Counted from the stretch's first letter, positions 22,201 through 35,072 are shown. The stretch: 64,000 nucleotides of DNA from Hydractinia symbiolongicarpus (GCF_029227915.1 NC_079875.1:15309001-15373000), one strand, 5' to 3'. Program-made: numbers and translations. The notes: generated from the letters alone by a model not told the origin.

Positions 22201-25200
22201 TATGCACATCGAGATAGAAGTTACTAAGCAACTATGTAAACAAAGGGCGGCTGTTGCTAGGAAACATAGGCGGAGTCTGTTAGCTTGTGAAAGTTACATA
22301 TGGTTCATAGGATACGATTTATTATGTATCCTCAAATCAATATCCTTTAAGTTTATTTTTAGACTGTGGTAATGCAACCTCCTGTAAATAACAACTTTAC
22401 GTGCATGTCTTTTAAGAACAAGCGACTTACAAATTTTCGAAAGTATTAAATCAACTCTTTTTATCAAATTCTGACTGATTAGGATGGAATCCATATTTGA
22501 TTTTTAAATTAACTTTTGTCCTGCAAACAAACTAATAATCTCGTTGATTTTACTTCTGCCGTGGGAAAGATCTGTATTCAGGGCGCAATCACATTGTGTA
22601 GAAAATAAATTGAGTTAGCCTCTCTTTGTCGATTTAATTACCTGTGCATCTCGAGAAGAGATAAAAACTTGGCTATGATCTGTGTAATTATTAAATATAA
22701 TTAAATATAATAGAAATTTGAGATGTATAATTTTTTTTGAATTAGTTTGTACATAACTCCACGGAACCCCCAACTGGCTCGTGTAATGTTGTGTTTATTT
22801 GACATCGTGACGTTATCCTAGCATCCACGTAGGTGTGCTTTTTTTCGTGTGACGTGATGGAGAAGACCGTCCGTGTAGTAACTAATGACAACTCTAAATG
22901 TGGTTGGTCCATGGATCTTCCCTTCCGTATTCCCAGGGCTTACTCCTTTACGTACTAGTCTTGCGGGTCCAGATGTTAGAGCTGCTGCACTTTAGCAAAA
23001 AAGGGCCTTTATGGTGTATTATAATGAGCTCTCGTGTTTATGGTCGGTTGCAGATCAACAAAAACAGATATTACAACAACCTTGTCTCTTTTTGCTTTTC
23101 GCATCGATGTGGAAAACCGATATAAAGTCTCGGGGACGAGATCGATATAAACAAATTATAACAATTATTTCCATCTCTTTGATTGTTGTGATGTTCGTTT
23201 TTGTGACTTCTATTAGCGTCGTGTCAAACCCTAAATATTTTCTCAGTGTTGTTTCAAAGATAAAGTCTTTTAGCTTATTTCATCGATTTTGGCTTGATTT
23301 TTCCAACATGTGATAGGTAAGCAAATAAATCATGCACTCATAAACTGTCAGATACATCTCGTGCTCTGACATAAAAACAATATCTTAGGAAAAGAGAATA
23401 TGTCGCTATCAGTTTATCAAAGCAAGAAAAGCCCTGTAGTTAGGGGTTAACGAGACAACACTTTTTTTCTCTTGATTGTTTCTTTCTCGATTGTTTTCAC
23501 GACCATATTTATGTTTTACTCCTGTCAAGATAACTGCGGACATTTTTCTTTTTCCGCTTTCGTGATCAAGTAAACTTTTGCAGCACGCAAGCTGTGTAGC
23601 GAAAAATGTTAATCAGTTTTTTTGAGCACTCTGTAAAGTATTGTAGCATGCATATCTGCAGATAAACATGTTATGTTTACATGCAGTCCGTCACTTGATC
23701 CAGTGAGTATATACACTTTTCATACGTATTCGCTTTCAAAAACTTTATTTAAAATATTTTCGTCGCTCAGTAAAAGTTGTCCTCGCTTGACAGGTTTTTA
23801 ATACTTTAACCTCGTTTCCAAGACTCCAATTTTTAATAAAAAGCTAAGTAACCCTGGGTGCGAAGTTGCTACTATCTTTTATCTTTACATGCCACGAAAG
23901 CAGAATGTGACATACCTATAATGGCGATTTCCGTTGGCTGACAACAAGCATAATTTTCAACTAGATTACTGTCAGAATTTTTTTTATTTGCAATATTCGT
24001 CTGAAACCTTGTTGGAACGCATGGCGGTTAAAAACCTGACCTCGTGCCTTTTTATGCAAGCGCACGTGAAGGCTTAACAATGATGTCGATTATGGCATAA
24101 TTTGGAATGATTTATTTCAATGTATTATTGTTTTAATATGCAATGGTATGGACAGAATGTCACGTATCTAGATAAAGCAGCAAAATTTGTGTTCTATACG
24201 AAACTGCTTATTTTTCCTCATCATAAAAATTTCAAAGCTTGTTACCGCAATACTTTTCCGACACGTAGTAGCTGCTATTTCACTGACGCAATTTCTTATG
24301 GCATGTCGCCAGGAAATGTTGAGAGAACCTAAGAGTACTCGGCACTACCACTTTTATATAATGCTGACTTTTAACAATTCGTACCTTATTTGTTTAGGAA
24401 GTTCAGAGAAAATATTTTTTTCAATATTGACGAACAGTCATCCACTGAGCAGGTGTGCGTAAATACACGTAACCTATGCTGTCTGCTAGGCGAGGGTGAT
24501 TTAATGAAAATAAGAAAGTTAGATTTTTTGACAGTTTCTTTCTCAAGAAATTGAAAAGGATTAGGCCCAACAACAAATGTAACGAGCAGTCCTTCAACGA
24601 AACCCCGTCGCTAGAGCAGCTATAGCTTACTTGATGATCCTCAAAAATTTGACACTTGGGAACGAGGTTGCTATTAAACAAGGACTTTTCGCGTGTCATT
24701 TGTTGATGGCAAGTCAACCAGCAAATAAGTTAGTGAATTCTGTTACAACTACAAAACTTTTAGGTTTAGTAATAATACAATAATAATATAAACAAATAAG
24801 TTAGAACATTAAAAGAGTTACAAAAATTTATTTCATAATAATTTAAAACAATGTGTCAACAACCACGGGAAATTTTTTATCTAGCTAACCGGCGATCAAT
24901 CATAACTTTGTCACTGTGATCAACAGGGATTCACAAAAGTGGAAATATTTAGAAGGAAAGAAAATGGACTTTGTATCCAATTGCTCAATGGTCTGATGAT
25001 AGAGAATGAGTGTGCATTTCATCATATATGCATTATATAACAATAAAACAATAAATCTTTTGAAGTAATAGAATAACCGTTGGCAACAAAATTTACATTT
25101 TAACTTGAAACTTGTTTCGCTTGAAAACCACAAAAAAAAGGTTGCTTAATCGGAAGAAAAAAAAATCGCTTTGATGTTTAACAACAACAAAAGAACAACA

Positions 25201-25336
25201 AGGTCACACAATAAATAAATAAACTTTCAACTAAATACACTAAATTCGGTATATACAAAAATGGTGAACAGCATATATAACTTTCGTATAAAAGTTTTAA
25301 ATTAGAAAAAAAATTCATTTAAAAAATATATTACTT
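19255..25336. other. Intergenic region, no gene recognised
   Basis: Presumed 3' UTR of CTC1 at the left and 3' UTR of the MAP kinase (minus strand) at the right. Open frames are short, AT-rich and without motifs. Phrases such as CCTCGTTTCCAAG (about 23812) and TGGGAACGAGGTTG (about 24657) look like ends of small dispersed elements. Confidence 0.55.
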
Positions 25337-27811
25337 CTAAATCCAGAATCGTAAAGAATCCCAATGTGATAAGGTCGGTGAATTTTTAGAAAGTTTCGCC
25401 GACATCAAATCCTCAAGCTTGCAGTTTTCGGATGGAATTTTTGAATTTAACGACTTTAAAATTTCTTCGTTCAAACATTTTAGGGATTTCTGGTCCTGAC
25501 CATTAGGACATGTTATAATATCATTATTTTTATTGGCGCAAGTGCGTCCATGGATCCCTAAAAAATGCTGCGTTGTGTTTAATTGAGTGGGAAACGCAGG
25601 TTCCGTGATATCTATAACCGGCGATAAACCAGAAAAGTACGAGGTCTCTTGTTGAATACAATTATACGAGTCATTTGAGGTATATATATCTATGGATGGT
25701 ATTTCGTTGTTATTTTCGTGATATTTTCGCTCGCAAACACCAGGATCTCGATACGGTTCGTCTAAGATTTCTTCCCTGCTCATTGCGTCTCGCAATGAAG
25801 GCAAACAAATGTCTTTTGAGTATGAAATGCAACTTTCTATAGACGTGTTAGCGTTTGAACTGTGATGATCCGAGCTGTCTGTTTCTTCTCCGCGCGAGTT
25901 CAAACGAACGTCTGACGGTGAAGGATTGATCGTCAGGGAAAGCATATCTGAGGTAAACGTTTCATCAAAATCTTTGAATAAACTTTCTTCTGAAGAATGA
26001 TAAGATTTTTTTTCGAATACGTGGAGGCACGAATTTCTTAAAATTTTTCGTTTTAAAATTTTAAGTGGTAAATTATCGATTTCGTGTTCGACAAAAAACG
26101 GTTGGTCGCATATCGGCTCATCTTGGGGATCGTGTAATTCGCTGAAAAACGGGTGATTCAAGGCTTCCTCTGCAGTCAATCTTTCAGACGGATTTATACG
26201 TAACATTTTATTCAGAAGGTCGATAACTAAAAAAATATAGGATTTTTTAAAGTTATGCACATCTAAGAGGAGTCGCTGGTAAAGAGAAAAGTTTTTTTGG
26301 AAAACATTTTTATTTTTGAGTTTGTTTGTTTTATAAATTAAGTTGATGGATTTTAAAACTGGTTTAAAACTTGATACAAAAAAGAACACAAGTTTTGAAC
26401 ACAGTGAGAAGTGTTAAGAAAGAGTTGACTCATCACATCGGAAAAATAGTTTTTATGTGATAAGAAAAACCAGCTGTTTTGTGTGGATGGTTCATTGTAG
26501 AAACGTGACCAGGTGGTTGGGAACAAAATTTGAATCATAAATAGGGAATCACCTTTGGGTTGATGTTACCAAAACAACAGAGAAACAAGTTTTAAGAAAT
26601 GTTTTGACCCGATACGGTAAAACGAAGCTTAAAATTTTAAGGTGTTTAAATAAATATTTTGAGGACTTTTTTATAAAATATTGAAAAATACAAAAAAATA
26701 AAAAATTAAAATCTTATTTTTAGATGACTTTGTGAAACATGTTTTACATAAGTAATTTTATGATAGAAACTTCTGAATGGACGCTTCGTGCTAACATGAA
26801 TGTGGTTATAAAAATGGGTACTCTTGTGAAATTTTTATAACTACATCTTTTAAATAACTTATCTGAATTTCTTTATTGCGAAACTACCGGCTTTTTTGAC
26901 ATGCTGTATGAAACATGATAAATATACTAAGAAATATCAACATTAATAAAGTGTAAGCATTTACCTTCTGGGGGAAGACCATCAAAAATGTGTTCCGGGA
27001 AAGATGCTTCTTGCTCATAAAAACTTTCTATATTGAGTCCAAAACTTTCACATATGACATTTATTTGATCAAGATCGTTTTTCCCTGGAAACATAACTTT
27101 TCCTAACAACATTTCACCAAAAACACAACCAGCACTCCATATATCAATTGGATAAGAATAATTTCCTAAGTTTATCATCACCTCTGGAGCCCTGTAATAT
27201 CGTGTTGAGACCACAGCAGTTAAGTAGCCTTTATGGTCATACCGTTTATCGAACACTCTAGCTAAACCATAGTCCCCAATTTTTAAAGTTAGATCATCTG
27301 CTTTAACGAACATATTTCCCGGTTTTATATCTCTGTGTACCACATTTGCTGAATGAATATACTTTAGTCCTCTTAATAACTGATATAAAAATAGTTTGCA
27401 TGTTTCTAACGATAACTTTCCATTTCTCTCGATTACTTTATGTAGATCAGTGTCCAGTAGTTCCTCAACAACATACACAGCATCTAAATCTTTAAAATTT
27501 TCCATGGAAGGGTCCTCAATAGCTGTTCCACTGGAGTCAGTTATTTTTAAAGTTTTTACAAGATTTTCATGTTTAAAACGCTTTAGTAATCGCAACTCTC
27601 TAAGAGCCACACGACAATGGCCTTTGCCAACTAAGGATAGTCGTTTTAAAGCTACTGCTAAATTTTCCTTGTCGGGAATTGAAGTTACCGATAAAGATTT
27701 ATCCACACCGGATAAAACAACACCGCCTCCACCACCAGCGATAACTTTAAGATCAGAAAAGTTTGAACTCAAAGAGCTTAGAGTACGTAACTTCTCGCAC
27801 TTTAAGGGCAT
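25337..27811 (-). CDS. MAPK6: Atypical MAP kinase, ERK3/ERK4 (MAPK6/MAPK4) type, two exons
   Basis: Exons 27811-26965 and 26226-25337 with one phase-1 intron (26227-26964); 578 aa, complete from ATG to stop. Ser/Thr kinase of the atypical MAPK branch, whose vertebrate members bind and activate MK5. Domain order: Gly-rich loop AGGGGGVV (25-32), VALK lysine K56, alphaC Glu E72, hinge about 115, HRDIKPGN (159-166), DYG (180-182), activation loop YDHKGYLTAVVSTRYYRAPEV (191-211), IDIWSAGC (222-229), then DEPICDQPFFVEHEID in exon 2, which aligns with the ERK3/4 block holding the MK5-docking FRIEDE motif. The Ser-rich C-terminal tail (about 200 residues) has no domain I recognise. The activation loop has one Thr (T198, TAV) instead of TEY or SEG. 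Unlike vertebrate ERK3, it keeps a canonical APE motif. It could be a co-ortholog of both MAPK4 and MAPK6. Confidence 0.93.
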
Positions 27812-28313
27812 AATTCTTTGTAGTTTTCTCCGTGTGTTTAAGGATTATTTTACTAACTAGAATATACCACCCAGCTCACTATCTGCAAACCTCTACTGTA
27901 CTTTGAAACTTTATTTCACCGGCTTTTTTATTTATAAAGCGAACAGCTTTGTTTTTCTTTGCGCCGGCATAATGCTGCAATTTGATTGGCTTAAAATTAA
28001 ATGCGTCAAATAATTGATCTTATTCTGAAGGTTTTCATTGGTTAAAATTCAACACAGTCATGAATGAAAAACGCTCTAGGAATTCAATCAACATAATTAA
28101 AATATATACGGGGGGTTAATAAGTAGTGCAAAACTAACATTAACTAGCTACTTTATTTTAAAAGTTTATGAAAACGCTCTCTTAACGCTAAAGTTTATTA
28201 TAATATTTTCTACGAAACGTATTATTTAATTGACATACATTTTGAGTTAAAAATTTAAACCTTGTTAATTATAACCCCCGTTAACTTGTTAAAATTATCC
28301 ACAAAGCATAAAC

Positions 28314-28323
28314 GGCGGGAAAG
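28314..28323. promoter_or_regulatory. E2F-like site upstream of the MAP kinase
   Basis: GGCGGGAAAG fits the E2F consensus about 500 bp upstream of the MAP kinase start codon (27811, minus strand). It is a short motif that can occur by chance; no conservation data. Confidence 0.25.
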
Positions 28324-31209
28324 AAAAAACAACAACAAGGAAGGGAAATGCAAGTTTAAACTTTTATGTTTCGTCGACAAATATAAAGTTGTGTTTTCGT
28401 TTTTAACTGATTCTTTGGAATGATTATAAAAGGCGAAAAAAAATTTCGGTTTCGGTTACACATGAATGTTAAAAGCAGTAGAGCGTGAATCAATCAATCA
28501 CGAATTTAGAAAACAGAATTGTTCAAGTTGTTAAAGATTTCCGCTTAGCTAACTAGGTAGAAAATTGGTACGTTGTGGCATTAGATTATTTAGCTTTAAT
28601 CCGTTCGTGACACACACAAAAAACAAAGCTTGACGCTCAAGAGTGCCAAACTATGTGTTGCGCTTGAAATGGACACATAACTGCTTACGCACATGGGAAG
28701 CAAACCCCCTCATATTTTTTATCATTCTCAGAAAACATGCGAAAGTAATTTTAATTAATTGTTTCGTCGAAGGTTTATTACTATTTTATTGCTGTCTCTG
28801 TAATACATTTTTATAATTACACCTCGTTTTTTTTAAAAAAGAGAAGGAAAATAAGGCAAGGAGAAATGGCTAACAAAAAAATATAAGAACACAGAAACCC
28901 TTAGTCGTAGTCATGCCTTTTTAATTAGCATTCTTGTCCAAATTCCGAATTATTAAATCAGACCTTTAGCGTATTTGCACCAAATTGTTAACTTTGTCTC
29001 CATAACTTCTTCTAGCTCAGCCAAGTATTGTGGCTGTGTTTATGAAGTAAAAAAACACTGGGGATGAAGTTGTCTGATGTGTTGTAACACATGGATCTTG
29101 CATTATTTTGCGATTTATAATTGTGCCCGGAATGAAACCCCACACTCTAAATATAGATGTTTTTTTAAGTTTTATGACGTCACCACATTATGAAGAAAGC
29201 TTTTCTTCTTTTATTCATAAACTTTCTTCTGTTTAATTTTTTATCTGTTACGTTGTAGGAGATCTTTCTTTTCCCCATCTTCCCCGGTATTAACAAAAGT
29301 TAGAAACCATTAATTTTAGTCCACAGTGAGAGAGATGATTCCATTTTTTTTTACATATCAGTTTTATCAAATCTTTCTCATGTCGAAAACAGCTGACGGC
29401 TCTAGATATTCATACTGGCAGGTGAATATTTTCCATGATTCATAGTCCCCTTCCCTCTACTAACAAAAAGATGATTTTACGTGTTTAAATGAATTTTATT
29501 TAAAACAAAAAATAATATAAAGAGGAATAAAGAAGTGAGTCATTAATTAAGTTGGTGACAATAGTCCTCCGTTGAGATTCGTCATTGCCATTGTTAAACT
29601 CGCCGTCGACATAACTCTCGTAAATGGAATTCTAAGTATGAATAATTAGCTCTACATGTGACACTTTATAATCAAAATGTCAAAATGAAATAAAATGAAT
29701 ATATCCAGTCCTTCTTTCAAATATTATTTAAGATTTTATAATTGTGTATTATATAAACAAATAGTAAGTGTTAAGAAAGATATGATTGCCAAGGAATGTC
29801 CGTTTTGTGCCAATTCATCTTTCTATTGTTCTGTCATGTGTGACCGAAGTTTGCTCTTGAACTTATATATGTGTGGTCCAATTTTTTAATTTTCTTTTAA
29901 TTTGGAAACAATTTCACAGCTCGTCGTTGTAGTCGAGGATTTGTTCACACGTTGTTTCAGTTTTTTGTTTGTTTTATAAAAAGAAGCCATATAAGAACAA
30001 CGAGGAATTTCTCCACCAAAACATCGAATTAAGGACATTTTGGGATTTAAACTAACACCTTCTATTTGCAAATATTTAAGGAAAATTTCCACGTTTATTA
30101 TTTTGTCATTTGCAGAAGCGTGTTAACATAATATCGAATGTATCTCCTTTGCCTCCAGGATGCCTAGGACTGTCCCATACTTTAGCAAGACAAGTATACA
30201 ACACTTAGCTATCGTTAATGTCCTGAAACCACTGAACTCCTGATGTTTAAAACTGTTTGAAATCATTAAAAAACCATTTTTTACGCGAATATTGGGGCAA
30301 ATGTTATGATATCTTTCTGTGTGCGAAAATGCGGTCCTGGTAAAACTAAATAAATGCCGCGTCACTAGAATAATTGTTACTGTGTATTCACCAGACCAGA
30401 TAACAGTCGTGTCCTAAAATTATTTTCGCGTTTTTGAAAAAAAAGTTAAAACATGGAAAAGTCATTTATTAGTCATCGTATAAGATCGAACTGTATGAGA
30501 ACACTTTGTTTAAAACACTTTCCAAAATGTCGGGTAGCTCTTGAAAAACAATGTTTTGTCAATATTATTTTTATGTCTGGAGGGGTGTCCAGTGTTTTCG
30601 AACCATCATAGACAGATATGCAAACATCACAAACGTTTTCAACAGGGCGGAAATACTTCTTTAACTATGAAGTGACCATGTCGTTACTATTCTATCTTTG
30701 TTGTGGATAAGGTTGAATTTCGCTTTTGTTTGTTTTTTATATTAGAAAATTCTGTTGCTTGTCAACGAAGTGAAAAACGGTGAATCAGACCAGCAAAGGA
30801 TACAAAGGCAAACAAGGCCCTTCTTTTTTTCACCGGAGCATAATGGGAGCTCTAAGTAGAAATTATTATTTTTATTGCACGGTGGAGAGCGACATGGCTT
30901 GCGATGAATAAATATTTCGCCATGATATTTCGGCGGTAATGAAAAGGTTAGCATATTAGTATGTTATCAAACATGGCAAAATTAAAAACAAACAGAAATT
31001 ATGAATCAAATCCTAATATTTGCTTGTAATCTTTTGTCGCTTCTTCGATTATTCACTGTTTCATAAACTTTCACCATAGCGTGTTTCTCGTACAATAGGA
31101 ATAAATTACAAAAATCTACAAAAACAACAATGTTAACGACACCGAAGTATACATAGGTCAAAAAACAAAACTACGATATATCCGCAGAAAAGAAGAATAT
31201 TACACACAT

Positions 31210-31520
31210 GACCTCGAATACATGTTTCTTTATAAGAAACTCAAGCATTTTGGTGGAGCCTGGAGTTTCTTAAAACTTAATAAATTGACCCTCGTATGTT
31301 TCTTAATTTTTTTTTATTTGACCTTGAAAAACATTTTATTTACAAGGCCTTTTTGATGCATGGACTATGGCTTCGTTATATATAAACAACATTTACTATT
31401 TTTTTTGTTACATATGAAAGTTTCTTAAAGTTGGAGATTTCCCAGCCTGCCAAAGTTTCTTAAAAGTTTCTTAAAATTTAGCCTTTCTGAGCCTAAGATT
31501 TCTGATAAACTAGTTTCTTA
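31210..31520. repeat. Region with recurrent GTTTCTTAAA motif
   Basis: The decamer GTTTCTTAAA or close variants occurs about eight times in roughly 300 bp, spaced irregularly, and again near 32070. It starts with the hairpin GTTTCTTTATAAGAAAC (about 31225). Nature unknown; a degenerate repeat is the simplest explanation. Confidence 0.5.
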
Positions 31521-33261
31521 TAAAAAAAAAAAACGTGTAAGTTAAAACTGTTTTGAAAACATATAGTAAATTTATATCGGCATGAAAAGCAAGCCAAAGA
31601 TACCCTACATCCCAGGATCTTTAATGATAGGAAGCTTTCTGGTCGGGTAAGACAGGAAAGCCCTAGTGAGGGTGTTTTTTTGTTTTTTCATGTTGCGTTG
31701 TCTTCGACATCAAAAAAAAATTAAAAAACAACCTGTGATGAGGTTGAATTCTATTGTCTATGTCTATTCTATGTCACCGCCTGCACATACGCAAAATTTT
31801 TCTCCTGAGCAGAGCGTGTTGACATAAAAATAACATATAAAATAAACAATTTGGTAATAGATCTTTGCTCACACCTTGATTTCGCTTTCAGCAGGGTTTT
31901 GTAACAATTCTAGAAGTCGGATTAAATCATATGATGGTTTTATCTGATGATACTTTTCACTGCGACGGGTTGCATTTCCCCAAGTTTACATACCTTAACG
32001 GACAAAAAAATTTATGTTGGAGAAAAATGGCGGAATTTTTCAAAAATTTTGTCCGCCTGGATTAGAAGAGTTTCTTAAAATTATGTGTTGAGCTGACTTA
32101 TTTCAACGTCTTTCATAGGAAAGATTTCTTTAAAAGATGACGAATATTTTGTCTGACGACGGAAATATGGTCCAGCATTTGTCTGATAAAGTAGACATTT
32201 CTAATTTAAAATATCTGAAACCAATATCAACCGCAGGGCTTTTTTCCTTCTGTTTTTATTTCGCGTCCTGGTATACAAAGGGACGAAGAGCTCTGGCGTT
32301 AAGGTTGATCTGAACATAGAGATATTATTATTATAATTTCTCTATGATCTGAATGTTTCCGAGAAACACATTCTCTACATCTTCTCTATCCTCTTAGATG
32401 CTACTTGTTTTTCTGTAAGTTTTAAGTACATCTTATATTTGCGAATTTTTGGCATTTCAGTACACATATTTTTGCTAATTTTCAATAATATGCGTTAAGA
32501 AATGACTGAAGTAGCTCATATAGATGTTCTTTGGTGAATTCTTAGCTTCATTCTTTTAAAAACTGTGTCATTCAGTCTTGCGAAATTAACAAACAAACAA
32601 AGTCATATTGACTCAAATTACCCCCGGCGAACCAGTTGTTGAGGAAGCGCACACATGCTTCGATGTTTCAAAATCGAGCATGGAATTCGCGCGCAAACGA
32701 AACACTTGGCACGTTAATTTCACATGTAAGAAAAATGTTGCTACATGGTCCCATGTGTCGTGACTCAGACATGTTTATTTTTAAAACATTAGAACACGAG
32801 TTGAACATGCTTCTCGCTATTGTCTTTAGATGTCAACGTAAATGATTGAGTAACCCTTTCTTTGTGCCGGTTCCTGGATAATTTCATTTAGAATGAAGAT
32901 TGGAATACCTTAATATCCGATCCGTAGGAGTACAAAGTCCGCTTTGTTGAGCAACAAGGCCATTAAGCTTAAATTAGATCGGTTAGTTCTTTAAAATGAA
33001 ACAATGGGAGAACTGATTACTTTATAATGCGTGTTATTTATTTACGATATTTTAAGGTTGTGACATCGCATCGCTTTGACCTCTTTTGTAATATTTCCTT
33101 AAACATATCCAGTAAAGCTAAGAATTACGGTGTAACGCAATTAAAGGGATTTTTTTTTTCCTTGTACTCCTGCTACCGGTATTTTTCTGTTTTATTTATA
33201 GAAAACAAAAATAAGGCCTCGGAACAAAGTCGTGTTGTATCAGCATTATACTTCACCGTCG

Positions 33262-33310
33262 TCCCCAGGGTGTTTTGTCTTCTTGATTTGAGACAAAAAA
33301 AACCCTGGGG
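33262..33310. repeat. Inverted repeat with CCCCAGGGT / ACCCTGGGG arms
   Basis: TCCCCAGGGT followed by TTTTGTCT is inverted as AGACAAAA and ACCCTGGGGA around a 10-base loop. A hairpin of about 19 paired bases, possibly a MITE core or end. Confidence 0.6.
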
Positions 33311-33828
33311 AAGAAGGTGCATTCTATTTCAGTCTATGACTTCCTACTAAACTGACCTTGTATTTCAAAATAATTGTTGACTGTCTGAGTTTTCTACCCC
33401 TTTAATTACGTCGTCTAGACGGGATTTGCTAGACTAAATAGTTTACTCAGATCCCTCATTATACGTTTAAATTTCACAAAGAGACCAAGCAACCTCGTGT
33501 CAAGAGCATTTTCATATTATAAAGGAAATGAAGGCTCGGGGTTAAACACCCCAGGGAACAAAGATGGAAACCTGGAGAAGGGTCTAGCTTTGAAATTGTT
33601 TTATCTACCGCAATTTTGGTTCCACATTTTTTTTAATCAGTTTCTTAGACAAGTTAATTTTAGGCGCGTGTGTTGAGTTTAGTAAACAAATCAGTGGTTA
33701 ATTAAAGTTTTTGCTTCATTAAAGTATTTTTAGTTAGAAATTACGAAATTTTATAAATTGTAAAATGACTTATTTTTTCTTCTGACTTTGCAAAAAACCC
33801 ATAAATCTTCTCTAGCCCTATGTCTTAT

Positions 33829-33862
33829 CTTGGAGGAAAGAATACGTATTCTTTCCTCCAAG
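33829..33862. repeat. Perfect 34-bp palindrome
   Basis: Starts CTTGGAGGAAAG and is fully self-complementary around a central ACGT, with no spacer. Flanked on both sides by GTCTTAT (33822-33828, shifted by one on the right). Directly upstream of the decayed coding relic at 34053, so it could be a terminal or junction structure of the same lost element. Confidence 0.85.
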
Positions 33863-34052
33863 GTCTTATATTTGGGTGTTCTAGGTATCAAGTTTACTAT
33901 AATTGTTGGTCTTACTTTAAGGCTTTCAATAGTCAAAATATAGAGAGAAACTTCGCTCCTCAACTTTTTGTGGCCCTCCCAGATTACATTCCGCGACGCG
34001 ATCCCCTGTATTTTACATGATTTTGTATTTAAGAAGTTACAAGACTACTTAG

Positions 34053-34343
34053 GGGTTTATTACATGGTCCCCATTCTCAATCCAAGAGCTCTTTGAGATA
34101 AACTTTGAGAGAGCTCTAACAGACCCTGCCTTCTTTCAAAACTTTATAAATTCAAAATTAAGGTTATTTGATAAGTCGGGAAGAAATTCACCCCAAGGCG
34201 AAATTTCATTCCTGCAGATGCTTGCACAGATCCCGAATTACCAGTACGAATATTCTCCATATAACCGCTTTCTTAATTCTGGAAGAAATATGACTCCTAT
34301 TTATGGTCAGAGAGCCATTCTAGAAATTTTGACCAAAGATTGA
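34053..34343 (+). pseudogene. Decayed protein-coding relic of unknown family
   Basis: A frame stays open for 96 codons between TAG 34050-34052 and TGA 34341-34343 without an early ATG. It encodes a compositionally normal peptide containing WSPFSIQELFEINFERAL near its start and YEYSPYNRFLNSGRN followed by MTPIYGQRAILEIL at its end. An adjacent frame upstream (to about 33985) reads FKKLQDYLGVYYMVP and looks continuous with it across a one-base shift. A further frame downstream (34388-34450) begins MTPKSLLPAGKAASAFL. The pattern suggests the frameshifted remains of a mobile element or virus-like integrated element. I do not recognise the family. Confidence 0.4.
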
Positions 34344-35000
34344 CGCCGCAACAAGAAATTCAACAACAGTGCTGTAAAAAATCGTTTTAAATGACTCCCA
34401 AGAGTTTGTTGCCTGCTGGCAAAGCCGCTAGCGCTTTTTTAACAGATTTAAAAAAAGCATGATCCCTTGTGGGCGAGGTTAAGTTTCCTTGGCGTCATAC
34501 ATCATGAAATGACGATGCAACTTCCTCCTTTTACAGACAAGTTTTTATTTTCGCTCAAAAGCTTAACAAGAAGGAACTTTAATTCGATAACACAGCTTCC
34601 ATAAAAAGTAAACAAACGTGATTCTAAGAAAGCTACATAAAACAGAATTAAATCTTTTCCTCGGACCTCGAACGTGCGAGAAGCCGTTATTGGAACGAGT
34701 TTGTACGATTTTCGTCACATGTTGTTGATGAATGGAGATCATGAATTTTCAAAACGAGGAAAATTTAAAAAACGGAAAAATTCACGGTGTTTCAAGTTCC
34801 TTTTTTCAACTTTTCAAAACAATCCTAGAGAACGAAAAAACCTAAGTCGACTTAAAGGTCAAAAATTTTAGAAAGTTAATGACGTGATTTTCCAGGAATA
34901 AACAATAATTATACCAATAATCAATTTTTTAATCAAGAAAATTTATAAAATTTTAGAACTTCTAATGGATAAGAACCTTTACACATAAACATCTCTCAAC
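34344..35000. other. Spacer between coding relic and tRNA cluster
   Basis: Possible continuation of the decayed element up to about 34560, then AT-rich sequence with no feature seen before the tRNA-Val(CAC) gene. Confidence 0.4.
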
Positions 35001-35072
35001 GGTTTCGTAGTGTAGTGGTTATCACGTGCGCTTCACACGCGCAAGGTCCCCGGTTCGAGCCCGGGCGGAACC
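35001..35072 (+). tRNA. tRNA-Val (anticodon CAC)
   Basis: 72 nt without CCA. Acceptor stem GGTTTCG/CGGAACC (one U-G pair), D arm TAGTGTAGTGG (A box), anticodon stem TGCGC/GCGCA around loop TTCACAC (anticodon CAC, codon GUG), T arm CCCGG/CCGGG with GGTTCGAGCCC (B box). Followed by T runs that can end RNA polymerase III transcription. Differs from the two downstream copies in the anticodon arm and in position 5 of the acceptor stem. Confidence 0.95.

Larger units (their letters stand above)
28324..34052. other. Intergenic region, no gene recognised
   Basis: AT-rich DNA between the MAP kinase promoter region and the tRNA cluster. No frame shows both splice signals and protein-like content. Structures listed separately: GTTTCTTAAA repeats (31210-31520), hairpin 33262-33310 and palindrome 33829-33862. 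Confidence 0.55.

Noticed and set aside
27396-27860. 154-residue open frame on the + strand over the MAP kinase exon
   Set aside because: It is the antisense shadow of the kinase coding exon, which has full family motifs; no independent features.
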